The notes under the pieces were generated by a model. That model did no database searches, had not been told where the DNA came from, and was given only the letters and a program-made list of their open reading frames with translations. From Pseudomonas arsenicoxydans (GTDB lineage Bacteria; Pseudomonadota; Gammaproteobacteria; Pseudomonadales; Pseudomonadaceae), in NCBI RefSeq assembly GCF_900103875.1, contig NZ_LT629705.1, positions 5,837,001 through 5,901,000 of the forward strand: a DNA stretch of 64,000 nt, given 5' to 3'. Shown piece by piece: positions 27,797-37,007 of the stretch (its first letter is position 1; each line of letters opens with the position of its first letter). A program made the position numbers and the translations under genes.

Positions 27797-28517
27797 CGCC
27801 GGCACTCAAGACGTAACCCTTGCCCCAGACCGTGCGCACTTTGCGCTCGGTGTAACCGATGGCGTTGAGCTTGCGACGGATCTGGCTGATATGCATGTCG
27901 AGGCTGCGGTCATGGGCCGCGTACCCGCGTTGCAGCACGTGCTGATAAAGGAAGGCTTTGCTCAGCACTTCATCGCCATTGCGGTTGAGCGTCTCCAGCA
28001 AGCGGTACTCGCTGCGGGTCAGGCCGGCGGCATGCTCGCCGTAGAAAACCTCGCACAGTTCATCGTCAAATCGCAGGCTATTCAGCGAAGGTGCAGTCGG
28101 TGACGGTTGCGGCCGACGGTCGAGCGCCACCCGACGCAGGATCGCCTCGATGCGCACCCGCAACTCGGCGATGCTGAAGGGTTTGGGCAGGTAATCGTCG
28201 GCCCCCAGACGAAAACCGCTGATGCGGTCCGCCTCGGCGCCCAGCGCCGACATCAGCACCACCGGGGTGGAATGACTCTGTCGCAATTGCGTCAGCACGT
28301 TCAGACCGTCCAGCCCCGGCAGCAAAATATCCATCAACACCACATCAAAGGCTTGCGCACGCGCGATGGCCAGGCCCTCTCGCCCGTTCTGGCACCACGT
28401 CACCTGAAACCCGCAGCGTCCCAAATGCTCGCGCACGTAGGCACCGAGCACGAGGTCGTCTTCGATGGACAGGATTCGGGGATGGCCAACAGAGATGGGA
28501 GTCATGAGTATCTGCAA
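27783..28517 (-). CDS. OmpR-family response regulator, PirR-like
   Basis: 244-residue response regulator. The receiver has ILSIEDDLVLGAYVRE and the phosphoacceptor Asp in VVLMDILLPGLDGLNV, with Lys in GADDYLPKPFSIAEL. The winged-helix domain runs from ELCEVFYGEHAAGLTRSEYR to VRTVWGKGYVLSAGDE. The gene overlaps the kinase gene downstream and is divergent from gacS with about 200 bases between, matching PA0929/PA0928 in P. aeruginosa. The first codons MQILMTPISVG allow an alternative start at the second Met. Confidence 0.9.
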   Translation of the reverse strand: MQILMTPISVGHPRILSIEDDLVLGAYVREHLGRCGFQVTWCQNGREGLAIARAQAFDVVLMDILLPGLDGLNVLTQLRQSHSTPVVLMSALGAEADRISGFRLGADDYLPKPFSIAELRVRIEAILRRVALDRRPQPSPTAPSLNSLRFDDELCEVFYGEHAAGLTRSEYRLLETLNRNGDEVLSKAFLYQHVLQRGYAAHDRSLDMHISQIRRKLNAIGYTERKVRTVWGKGYVLSAGDEMV

Positions 28518-28719
28518 ATAATTCTCAGTTGTGGATTATTCAAGATTGCCTGCCGATGGGCAACCCAAGGTTTGCCCATGACGCTAAAGCGCCGTTCCGC
28601 TAGACGAATGACGACATCAATTTTACGAAGATTGCCTGCATGCAAATCGCTACACTGCCCAAGTGGCGCGTGCCGGATGTACGCGCAGGTCAATCAATAG
28701 CTGGATGCAGGAGAGATGC

Positions 28720-31473
28720 GTGCTCACGAAACTGGGAATTAAAGGCCGCGTGCTATTGCTGACCCTATTGCCGACCACTCTGATGGCCTTGGTCCTGGGC
28801 GGCTATTTCACCTGGATGCAGCAATCGGACCTGCAAACCCAACTGATGCAGCGCGGTGAAATGATCGCCGAACAGCTCGCACCTCTGGTCGCTCCGGCCC
28901 TGAGCCACAAGGACAATGAACTGCTGGAGCGCATCGCTACCCAGTCGCTGGAAACAGCCGACGTTCGCGCAGTGACTTTCCTCGCCCCCGACCGCACGCC
29001 GCTGGCCCATGCCGGCCCGACCATGCTCAATCAGGCGCCCATGGGCAACGGCTCGCAGATGCTGCGCCGCAGTGGCAACGATGCCACGCGCTACCTGCTG
29101 CCGGTGTTCGGTAAACACCGCAACCTGGCCGGTGACTTGATTCCCGAAGAAGCCGATCGCCTGCTGGGCTGGGTCGAACTTGAGCTGTCCCACAACGGCA
29201 TGCTGCTGCGCGGCTACCGCAGCCTGTTCGCCAGCCTGCTGCTGATCGGCGGGGGCCTGGCCGGTGCGGCGCTGCTGGCATTGCGCATGGGTCGCACAAT
29301 CAATCGACCAATCAGCCAGATCAAACTGGCGGTGGCGCAACTCAAGGACGGTCACTTGGAAACCCGCCTGCCACCACTTGGCAGCCAGGAACTGGATGAG
29401 CTCGCGTCCGGCATCAACCGAATGGCCGGTACGTTGCAAAACGCTCAGGAAGAATTGCAGCACAGCGTCGATCAGGCCACCGAAGACGTGCGCCAGAACC
29501 TGGAAACCATCGAGATCCAGAACATCGAGCTGGACCTGGCGCGCAAGGAAGCGTTGGAAGCGAGCCGGATCAAATCCGAGTTCCTGGCCAATATGAGCCA
29601 TGAAATCCGCACGCCGCTCAACGGCATTCTCGGCTTTACCCACCTGCTGCAAAAAAGCGAACTGACCCCGCGCCAGCTCGATTATCTGGGCACCATCGAG
29701 AAATCCGCCGACAGCCTGCTGGGGATCATCAACGAGATCCTCGACTTCTCGAAAATCGAGGCCGGCAAACTGGTGCTCGACAACATCCCGTTCAACCTGC
29801 GCGACCTGCTGCAAGACACCTTGACCATCCTCGCCCCGGCCGCCCACGCCAAACAGCTTGAACTGGTGAGCCTGGTGTACCGCGACACGCCGTTGTCGCT
29901 GGTGGGCGATCCGCTGCGACTCAAGCAGATCCTCACCAATCTGGTGAGCAACGCGATCAAGTTCACCCGCGAGGGCACCATCGTCGCCCGCGCGATGCTT
30001 GAAGAAGAGCATGAAGACAGCGTGCAACTGCGCATCAGCATTCAGGACACCGGCATCGGCCTGTCCAACCAGGACGTGCGTGCGCTGTTTCAGGCGTTCA
30101 GCCAAGCCGACAATTCGCTGTCGCGCCAGCCGGGGGGCACCGGCCTCGGGCTGGTGATTTCCAAGCGGTTGATCGAACAGATGGGTGGCGAGATCGGTGT
30201 CGACAGCACGCCGGGAGAAGGCTCGGAATTCTGGATCAGCCTCAGTTTGCCCAAAACCCGCGATGACGCCGAAGACCTGCCCGGCCCGCCGTTGCTCGGG
30301 CGTCGCGTGGCGGTGCTGGAAAACCATGAACTGGCGCGTCAGGCATTGCAGCATCAATTGGAAGATTGCGGCCTCGCGGTGACGCCGTTCAACACCCTGG
30401 AAAGCCTGGCCAATGGCGTAACCGGTGCGCATCAGACCGATCAGGCGATCGACCTGGCGGTGCTCGGCATCACCAGCAACGACATGCCGCCCGAGCGCCT
30501 CAACCAGCACATCTGGGACCTCGAACACCTGGGCTGCAAAGTGCTGGTGCTGTGCCCGACCACCGAACAGACGCTGTTTCACCTCTCGGTGCCCAATCCG
30601 CACAGCCAGCTGCAGGCCAAACCAGCCTGCACCCGCAAACTGCGTCGGGCACTGTCCGACCTGGTCAACCCGCGCCAGCAGCGCAGCGAGCCCGGCGAGC
30701 CGGTGTCGAGCCGCGCGCCAAAAGTGCTGTGCGTCGACGACAACCCGGCCAATCTGTTGCTGGTGCAAACCCTGCTCGAAGACATGGGCGCCAAGGTTCT
30801 TGCGGTGGAAAGCGGTTACGCGGCGGTCAAAGCGGTGCAAACCGAAACCTTTGATCTGGTGCTGATGGACGTGCAAATGCCCGGCATGGATGGACGCCAA
30901 AGCACCGAAGCGATTCGCCAGTGGGAAACCGAACGGCACTGCACGCCGTTGCCCATTGTCGCCCTCACCGCCCACGCCATGGCCAACGAAAAACGCGCCC
31001 TGTTGCAAAGCGGCATGGACGATTACCTGACCAAACCGATCAGCGAGCGGCAACTGGCGCAAGTGGTGCTGAAGTGGACCGGCCTGGCGTTGCGCAATCA
31101 CGGGCCGGAGCGTTCCAGCGACAGCTTCGGCGGCGCTCATGAGTTGCAGGTGCTCGACCACGACGAAGGTTTGCGCCTGGCCGCCGGCAAAGCCGATCTG
31201 GCGGCGGACATGCTGGCGATGTTGCTGGCGTCCCTGGAAGCGGACCGCGAGGCGATTCGTGTTGCTCGTGAAACCAATGACCACAACGCCCTGATCGAGC
31301 GGGTTCACCGCTTGCACGGCGCGACGCGTTATTGCGGTGTCCCGCAACTGCGGGCCGCCTGCCAGCGCAGCGAAACCCTGCTCAAGCAACAGGACCCCAA
31401 AGCCACCGGCGCGCTGGAAGAACTCGACCGCGCGATCAATCGCCTGGCCGCCCACGCCCGTATCAACGCTTGA
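28720..31473 (+). CDS. gacS: Global regulator hybrid sensor kinase GacS
   Basis: 917-residue tripartite kinase of the GacS/GacA system that switches on the Rsm small RNAs and so secondary metabolism and biofilm traits. It reads (V/M)LTKLGIKGRVLLLTLLPTT with a membrane helix at about 11-32, a periplasmic loop, a second helix at 168-188 and a HAMP domain. Then come HisKA with His294 in NMSHEIRTPLNG, HATPase, receiver with Asp717 in LVLMDVQMPGMDG and Hpt with His863 in IERVHRLHGATRYCG. The GTG at 28720 is the start because AGGAGA lies 6 bases before it and the length then equals known GacS. The ldhA gene follows, as in P. aeruginosa. Confidence 0.97.
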   Translation: MLTKLGIKGRVLLLTLLPTTLMALVLGGYFTWMQQSDLQTQLMQRGEMIAEQLAPLVAPALSHKDNELLERIATQSLETADVRAVTFLAPDRTPLAHAGPTMLNQAPMGNGSQMLRRSGNDATRYLLPVFGKHRNLAGDLIPEEADRLLGWVELELSHNGMLLRGYRSLFASLLLIGGGLAGAALLALRMGRTINRPISQIKLAVAQLKDGHLETRLPPLGSQELDELASGINRMAGTLQNAQEELQHSVDQATEDVRQNLETIEIQNIELDLARKEALEASRIKSEFLANMSHEIRTPLNGILGFTHLLQKSELTPRQLDYLGTIEKSADSLLGIINEILDFSKIEAGKLVLDNIPFNLRDLLQDTLTILAPAAHAKQLELVSLVYRDTPLSLVGDPLRLKQILTNLVSNAIKFTREGTIVARAMLEEEHEDSVQLRISIQDTGIGLSNQDVRALFQAFSQADNSLSRQPGGTGLGLVISKRLIEQMGGEIGVDSTPGEGSEFWISLSLPKTRDDAEDLPGPPLLGRRVAVLENHELARQALQHQLEDCGLAVTPFNTLESLANGVTGAHQTDQAIDLAVLGITSNDMPPERLNQHIWDLEHLGCKVLVLCPTTEQTLFHLSVPNPHSQLQAKPACTRKLRRALSDLVNPRQQRSEPGEPVSSRAPKVLCVDDNPANLLLVQTLLEDMGAKVLAVESGYAAVKAVQTETFDLVLMDVQMPGMDGRQSTEAIRQWETERHCTPLPIVALTAHAMANEKRALLQSGMDDYLTKPISERQLAQVVLKWTGLALRNHGPERSSDSFGGAHELQVLDHDEGLRLAAGKADLAADMLAMLLASLEADREAIRVARETNDHNALIERVHRLHGATRYCGVPQLRAACQRSETLLKQQDPKATGALEELDRAINRLAAHARINA

Positions 31474-31516
31474 TGCAGCGCAATGGCGCTGTAACCATAA
31501 TCGCTAGACTCCCCCC

Positions 31517-31611
31517 TGTAGGAGCTGTCGAGTGAAACGAGGCTGCGATCTTTTGATCTTGCTTTGCTTTTTGATGAGATCGCAGCCTCGCCAAGGCACG
31601 ACAGCTCCTAA
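31517..31611. repeat. REP element pair, family B (inverted, diverged)
   Basis: TGTAGGAGCTGTCGAGTGAA and a diverged inverted partner (CGCCAAGGCACGACAGCTCC) lie between gacS and ldhA, both rightward. The second arm has several mismatches to the family core. Confidence 0.85.
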
Positions 31612-31643
31612 TAAAGCGTGATCGAGTTATCCAGGAGGACCGC

Positions 31644-32633
31644 ATGCGCACGATTCTATTCAGCAGCCAGACCTATGATCGCGACAGCTTTATGAGCTGC
31701 GATCTGCCCGCCGGTATCGAACTGCAGTTTCAGTCCGCACGGCTGAGCCTCGATACCGTGGCGCTGGCCGATGCTCACGAGGTGGTCTGCGCCTTTATCA
31801 ATGATGACCTCAGCGCCCCGGTGCTCGAACGTTTGGCGGCGGGTGGCACACGTCTGGTCGCCCTGCGCTCGGCCGGCTACAACCACGTTGATCTGACGGC
31901 GGCAAAGCGCTTGGGGCTTTCGATTGTGCGAGTTCCGGCCTATTCGCCGCATGCCGTGGCCGAGCACGCGGTGGCGCTGATCCTGGCACTCAATCGCCGC
32001 TTGCACCGCGCCTACAACCGCACTCGCGAAGGGGATTTCAGCTTGCACGGGCTGACGGGGTTCGATTTGGTGGGCAAGACCGTCGGCGTGGTCGGCACCG
32101 GACAGATCGGCGCGACCTTCGCCAAAATCATGAACGGCTTCGGCTGCCAGTTGCTGGCCTACGACCCTTATCCGAATCCTCAGGTCGAGGCCCTCGGCGC
32201 TCGCTACCTCAGCTTGCCGCAACTGCTGGCCGAGTCGCAGATCATCAGCCTGCACTGCCCGCTGAATGAGCAGAGCAAACACTTGATCAACGGCGAATCA
32301 CTTGCGCACATGCAACCCGGCGCCATGTTGATCAACACCGGACGCGGCGGTCTGGTGGACACGCCAGCGCTGATCGACGCACTGAAGGACGGTCAACTGG
32401 GTTATCTGGGACTGGATGTGTATGAAGAAGAGGCGCAGTTGTTCTTCGAGGACCGGTCCGACTTGCCGCTGCAAGACGATGTGCTGGCGCGGTTATTGAC
32501 CTTTCCGAACGTGATCATCACTGCGCACCAGGCCTTCCTGACCCGCGAAGCCCTGGCGGCGATTGCCACGACGACCTTGCAGAACATCGCAGCGTGGGCC
32601 GCCGGGACGCCGCAGAACCGGGTCGAGGGCTGA
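31644..32633 (+). CDS. ldhA: D-lactate dehydrogenase (2-hydroxyacid dehydrogenase)
   Basis: 329-residue NAD-dependent D-2-hydroxyacid dehydrogenase reducing pyruvate to D-lactate. The nucleotide-binding motif is KTVGVVGTGQIGATFAKI; the catalytic Arg is in LINTGRGGLVDTPALI, the Glu in YLGLDVYEEEAQLFFED and the His in IITAHQAFLTREAL. The YNHVDLTAAKRLGLSIVRVP and YSPHAVAEHAVALILALNRR segments fit fermentative LdhA. It lies directly after gacS, matching PA0927. Confidence 0.93.
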   Translation: MRTILFSSQTYDRDSFMSCDLPAGIELQFQSARLSLDTVALADAHEVVCAFINDDLSAPVLERLAAGGTRLVALRSAGYNHVDLTAAKRLGLSIVRVPAYSPHAVAEHAVALILALNRRLHRAYNRTREGDFSLHGLTGFDLVGKTVGVVGTGQIGATFAKIMNGFGCQLLAYDPYPNPQVEALGARYLSLPQLLAESQIISLHCPLNEQSKHLINGESLAHMQPGAMLINTGRGGLVDTPALIDALKDGQLGYLGLDVYEEEAQLFFEDRSDLPLQDDVLARLLTFPNVIITAHQAFLTREALAAIATTTLQNIAAWAAGTPQNRVEG

Positions 32634-32639
32634 GTGCTC

Positions 32640-33047
32640 TCAGGCCTTGGACAACAGGATCATCAGCCCCAGCCAGCCGAAGCCCAGCAGACGCTGCCCC
32701 ACTGAATGCCCGCGACGCAGCAGGAAACAGACAAAAAACGGCGGCATGAAGAAAATCATCAGTTTCAGCCAGAGCTCTACCGGACGCGGCCCGTTGAGAA
32801 CCGGTGTTGGTGTCGCGGCCTGAACCTCTGCAGGGCCCTGGGTTTTGCGTTTGCGTCCAAATGCAGCCGGGGTCACTCTCGCCACTTTCTCATCCGCTGG
32901 CAAACGCCCGAATGAAAGCGGTGCTGGCCCAGGCGCTGGCGTCGATGTGGTCGCTTGCACCGTTCCTGCCGGTGCACCGCAATGAATGCAAGCAGGCGCC
33001 GTGGAGCTGATGCTCTGCTTGCACTCGTAACATTCGATTAACGCCAT
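32640..33047 (-). CDS. Zinc-ribbon membrane protein
   Basis: 135 residues. The N-terminal zinc ribbon (IECYECKQSISSTAPACIHC, a Cx2C-x11-Cx2C pattern) is followed by an Ala/Pro/Thr-rich linker, then two hydrophobic helices near the C-terminus (LMIFFMPPFFVCFLL and LLGFGWLGLMILL). The ribbon is probably cytoplasmic, tethered to the inner membrane. Function unknown; it is convergent with ldhA, with only 6 bases between the stops. Confidence 0.8.
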   Translation of the reverse strand: MALIECYECKQSISSTAPACIHCGAPAGTVQATTSTPAPGPAPLSFGRLPADEKVARVTPAAFGRKRKTQGPAEVQAATPTPVLNGPRPVELWLKLMIFFMPPFFVCFLLRRGHSVGQRLLGFGWLGLMILLSKA

Positions 33048-33181
33048 GTCCGTTCCTTAGAGATGCAAAAGCGGCAGTTTGCCATGAGTCAGTGGGTAAT
33101 TTGAACCTGATCGAAGGTCATCTGCCCACGCGATGCTGCGTGCAGGCCCGTGATAGCATACCGCGCATATTTGGAGGACCC

Positions 33182-33616
33182 ATGGTCGAACACGATTTCC
33201 GCTACAGCCTGATGAACCCGCAACACACCCTCACCGAATGCCGCGCCCTCGTGCCGGGGCGTTATCAAGTCACCGGCAACGGCGGCTCGATTCGTAATAA
33301 TGACGTGCTGGTCGTGACCCTCAAAGGTGCCAAGGACTTGTCCATGCGCCTGACCGTTGAAACGGTTCGCCACTTGATCAATCCGCCAGGCCAATGGGTC
33401 GCAGTGGCCAGTGGTCCGGTGTTCGGCGAATTGGCAATCCACACCTGGAAAGTCAATTGCGACAGCTGCGCCAAAGAGTTGAGTTTCGAGTTCGCGGTCG
33501 ACGCCAAGCTGGGCAACAAGGCTGAAAAACCGGCGGCCACCGCGCGGATTGCCGAGCTGGGCTGGACCACCGCTGGCGAGAAGCACCTGTGCCCGAAATG
33601 CCAGGAGCCCGCGTAA
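33182..33616 (+). CDS. Hypothetical protein with four paired cysteines
   Basis: 144 residues, starting MVEHDFRYSLMNPQHTLTEC. GGAGG stands 4-5 bases before the ATG. The middle is beta-rich (RYQVTGNGGSIRNNDVLVVT). Two CxxC pairs (NCDSCAKELSFEF and HLCPKCQEPA) are about 45 residues apart and may bind a metal ion. There is no signal peptide. I recognise no family. Its stop overlaps the start of the META-domain gene by one base (TAATG), so the two are coupled. Confidence 0.78.
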   Translation: MVEHDFRYSLMNPQHTLTECRALVPGRYQVTGNGGSIRNNDVLVVTLKGAKDLSMRLTVETVRHLINPPGQWVAVASGPVFGELAIHTWKVNCDSCAKELSFEFAVDAKLGNKAEKPAATARIAELGWTTAGEKHLCPKCQEPA

Positions 33617-34020
33617 TGAAACGCCTCGCTCTGCCCGCAATCGTTGGTGCCACCCTGATGGGCTGCGCTGCCGAACCGGTACAACTTGAACAAAATCGCA
33701 GCTACATTCTGGAATGGATCGGCGAACGTCCGCTGATGGATTACAGCCACCTGACCATCACCCTGGGTGATGACGGTCGGGCCTACGGTAATGGCGGCTG
33801 CAACCATTGGTTCGCGCCGTACACGCTTGACGGCGAGAAGCTGAGCTTCGGCAAGATCGGCAGCACGCGCAAGTTGTGTGCGCCGGCAGTCATGGAGCAG
33901 GAACAGCGCTTCTTGCAGGCGCTGGAAGGCGTGCAGCGCTGGGACGTATCGCCGATCGAGCAGATGCGTTTCTGGCCGGCCGAGGGCAAGCCGTTGCGCT
34001 GGTGGCTTGAAGAGGGTTGA
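33616..34020 (+). CDS. META-domain lipoprotein
   Basis: 134 residues. The lipoprotein signal peptide MKRLALPAIVGATLMGCAAE ends in a lipobox with Cys17. The mature part has the META/HslJ signature: a beta strand with LTITLGDDGRAYGNGGCNHW (the conserved G-GCN), then FAPYTLDGEKLSFGKIGSTR and KLCAPAVMEQEQRFLQALEG. Such proteins are outer-membrane lipoproteins linked to stress or antibiotic resistance in some species. It is translationally coupled to the preceding four-Cys protein. Confidence 0.9.
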   Translation: MKRLALPAIVGATLMGCAAEPVQLEQNRSYILEWIGERPLMDYSHLTITLGDDGRAYGNGGCNHWFAPYTLDGEKLSFGKIGSTRKLCAPAVMEQEQRFLQALEGVQRWDVSPIEQMRFWPAEGKPLRWWLEEG

Positions 34021-34032
34021 TTGTTTAGCCCT

Positions 34033-34128
34033 AAAAGATCGCAGCCTCGTTTTACTCGACAGCTCCTACAAGGGTTTCGCATTCCACCTGTAGGAGCTGT
34101 CGAGTGAAGCGAGACTGCGATCTTTTGC
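34033..34128. repeat. REP element pair, family B (inverted)
   Basis: AAGATCGCAGCCTCGTTTTA and its inverted copy lie between the convergent META-lipoprotein and thioredoxin genes, where the hairpin may act as a terminator for both. Confidence 0.9.
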
Positions 34129-34130
34129 TT

Positions 34131-34598
34131 TCAGTTCTTCGCCTGCAACGCCTCAAGCTTGGCCATCACCCCCGCCGCTGTCTGTTCGCCCATCAGTTGT
34201 TCACGCACCTTGCCCCGGTTATCGATGATGTACGTCACCGGCAGTGCCTCGCTGCGTGGCAATTCAAAAAGATCGGCCGGGTCCGACGCCAGCACCGTGA
34301 ACTTGATCCCCAGTTTTTCACTGGCGCTTTTCAACTCTTCGCCCTGCACATTGTCGAAATTGACCCCGAACACACCGATCTTTTTGTCTTTCAGCTGTTC
34401 GGCCAGCGCATTCAACTCCGGAATCTCGGTCCGGCACGGACCACACCATTCGGCCCAGTAGTTGAGCACCACCCATTGTTTGTCCAGGCGTTCGGCGGCG
34501 ACTTTGTGGCCATTCTGGTCGATGCCATAGTCGTTGCCGCAGCCCCCCAGCATCAACGCGCCAATGATTGCCAATGCCGCTGCCAGTCGCCTTGTCAT
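34131..34598 (-). CDS. TlpA/ResA-type thioredoxin lipoprotein
   Basis: 155 residues. The lipoprotein signal MTRRLAAALAIIGALMLGGC has its lipobox Cys at 20. The mature thioredoxin fold has the active site WAEWCGPCRTEIPELNALAE, the cis-Pro in SEALPVTYIIDNRGKV and a C-terminal helix. It is probably a periplasmic membrane-anchored thiol reductase for cytochrome c maturation or protein repair. ATG 34598 is chosen because the signal peptide starts there. It is divergent from arsC; the same pairing occurs at PA0950/PA0953 in P. aeruginosa (remembered). Confidence 0.9.
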   Translation of the reverse strand: MTRRLAAALAIIGALMLGGCGNDYGIDQNGHKVAAERLDKQWVVLNYWAEWCGPCRTEIPELNALAEQLKDKKIGVFGVNFDNVQGEELKSASEKLGIKFTVLASDPADLFELPRSEALPVTYIIDNRGKVREQLMGEQTAAGVMAKLEALQAKN

Positions 34599-34712
34599 GT
34601 CGAGTTCCTTGTTCAAAATTGAATGCGCCTGCAACCCATCGCCTCGCAAGGTTCTGGATTACGCGCTGCCCAGTTAGAATAGCCGCCACCTTACGCAAGA
34701 TGCGACCCGCAC

Positions 34713-35659
<947 letters not shown>

Positions 35660-35660
35660 C

Positions 35661-36086
35661 ATGGCGAAGAAGCCGAAGATTCTGCCCGCCATCGAATGGC
35701 TCGAACCGCGAGTCCGGGCGATGCGGGTTGTCAGCCTGCTGTGCTTTTTCGGCCTGGTGGGGTTGTTGTGCGTCTACTACCTGCTGGTCGCCGACCTGCA
35801 TGGCGCGCGGCCGTGGGTAATTCTGCTGATCGAGCTGGTGCCCCTGCTGTTATTGGCGCCGGGAATGATTATCGGCAGCGCACGCGGGCATTCGTGGATG
35901 TGTTTTGTGGTGAACCTGTATTTCATCAAGGGCGCGTTGGCCGCCTATGACCCGAACCGGCAGCTGTTCGGTTTGCTGGAGATGGGCGCAAGCCTGGCGG
36001 TGTTTTGCTCGGCGTTGCTGTATGTGCGGTGGCGGTTTCAGTTGAATCGCAAGCTCGCCGGCGAAGGCGAAACCTCCGTCGCCTGA
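35661..36086 (+). CDS. DUF2069 membrane protein
   Basis: 141 residues with four predicted membrane helices: VVSLLCFFGLVGLLCVYYLL, VILLIELVPLLLLAPGMIIG, a central one around WMCFVVNLYFIKGALAAYD and LFGLLEMGASLAVFCSALLY. It matches DUF2069, a small inner-membrane family of unknown function often linked to wrbA. It starts one base after the wrbA stop, so arsC-wrbA-DUF2069 is one transcript. Confidence 0.9.
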   Translation: MAKKPKILPAIEWLEPRVRAMRVVSLLCFFGLVGLLCVYYLLVADLHGARPWVILLIELVPLLLLAPGMIIGSARGHSWMCFVVNLYFIKGALAAYDPNRQLFGLLEMGASLAVFCSALLYVRWRFQLNRKLAGEGETSVA

Positions 36087-36090
36087 CACA

Positions 36091-36190
36091 CCGCTATCGC
36101 GGGCAAGCCCGCTCCCACAGGTTTTTGAGTTGATCACACCGTTGTGTTTCAACAGAGATCATGTGGGAGCTGGCTTGCCTGCGATGCAGG
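36091..36190. repeat. REP element pair, family A (inverted)
   Basis: CGCTATCGCGGGCAAGCCCG and TGTGGGAGCTGGCTTGCCTG are inverted copies between the convergent DUF2069 and glycosylase genes. Arm divergence is visible in the second copy. Confidence 0.88.
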
Positions 36191-36200
36191 CGACTCGGTC

Positions 36201-36875
36201 TTAATGATTGACGGTGTACGCGAGCATCATCGAAATCTGGCTCATCGCCCGCCCGCCGCTCTGCTCATGCCACTGGTTGAACACATCCTGCACCAACGCC
36301 AGATCGCGCAGACTGGTCGGCACCTTGTCGACGATCTTCTGCGCGTTCAACGCCGCGACCACGTCGTAGCTCGGTACAAACGTGTCCTTGCCGACCATGC
36401 GCAAGAAGCGCGGCGCCGACAACCCGCCCAATTGATGCCCGCGCTTTTTCAGGAAGGTCCACAAGCCGACGATATCGGTCACCGGCCAATCGGCGATCAA
36501 CTCGCCAAAGCTGCCCTTTTCATGGGCCACATCCAAAATGAACTGCGCATTGCGCGGCACGCTCTTGAGCTTGCCCAAGTGGCGAATGATCCGCGCGTCC
36601 TGCATCAGGCGCTCCAGGTGCTCGGCGCTCATCAGCACGACTTTTTCCGGATCGAACTTGAAGAACACTTCTTCGAAGGCCGGCCACTTGGCGTCTACCA
36701 GGCTGTGCTTGAGGCCGGCGCGGAACACGCGCAGCGCCATGGTCGAGAGGTAGCGATCATCGCTGATCTTGCGCAATTGCGCCGGGGTCTTGGGAACGGG
36801 CAGATGGGCTTCCAGTTCAGCCGCCGAACCGAAGCGGTTCAGACAGTATTCGTGCAGCCACTTGTAATCGCGCAT
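36201..36875 (-). CDS. DNA-3-methyladenine glycosylase I-like (Tag family), divergent active site
   Basis: 224-residue helical protein of the Tag family. Similarity to E. coli Tag, from memory, is clear in FDPEKVVLMSAEHLERLMQD, ARIIRHLGKLKSVPRNAQFI and FLKKRGHQLGG, the helix-hairpin-helix region. The zinc-binding residues of E. coli Tag (Cys4, His17, His175, Cys179) have no counterparts, and the region of the catalytic Glu38 reads ALRVFRAGLKHSLV. The C-terminus is a different extension (AMSQISMMLAYTVNH). It may have a changed substrate or be a non-catalytic relative. Its upstream and downstream boundaries are REP pairs. Confidence 0.8.
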   Translation of the reverse strand: MRDYKWLHEYCLNRFGSAAELEAHLPVPKTPAQLRKISDDRYLSTMALRVFRAGLKHSLVDAKWPAFEEVFFKFDPEKVVLMSAEHLERLMQDARIIRHLGKLKSVPRNAQFILDVAHEKGSFGELIADWPVTDIVGLWTFLKKRGHQLGGLSAPRFLRMVGKDTFVPSYDVVAALNAQKIVDKVPTSLRDLALVQDVFNQWHEQSGGRAMSQISMMLAYTVNH

Positions 36876-36907
36876 GCCCTCTCCAGATGAATAAGTGAAA
36901 TAGACCC

Positions 36908-36999
36908 ATGTGGGAGCCAGCCTGCTGGCGATGGCGGTGGGTCAGTCAACAATGATGTGTCTGACCCACCGCCATCGCCAGCAGGCTGGCTCCCACAGT
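36908..36999. repeat. REP element pair, family A variant (inverted)
   Basis: GTGGGAGCCAGCCTGCTGGC and an almost perfectly complementary copy lie between ttcA (ending at 37008) and the glycosylase start. The core carries the alternative CCAGCCTGCTGG stem. Confidence 0.9.
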
Positions 37000-37007
37000 G
37001 ATTGTGT

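Noticed and set aside
28765..31455. Open frame of 896 codons opposite gacS
   Set aside because: It is the shadow of the GC-rich gacS gene; the translation is Gln/His/Arg-rich with no recognisable domain.
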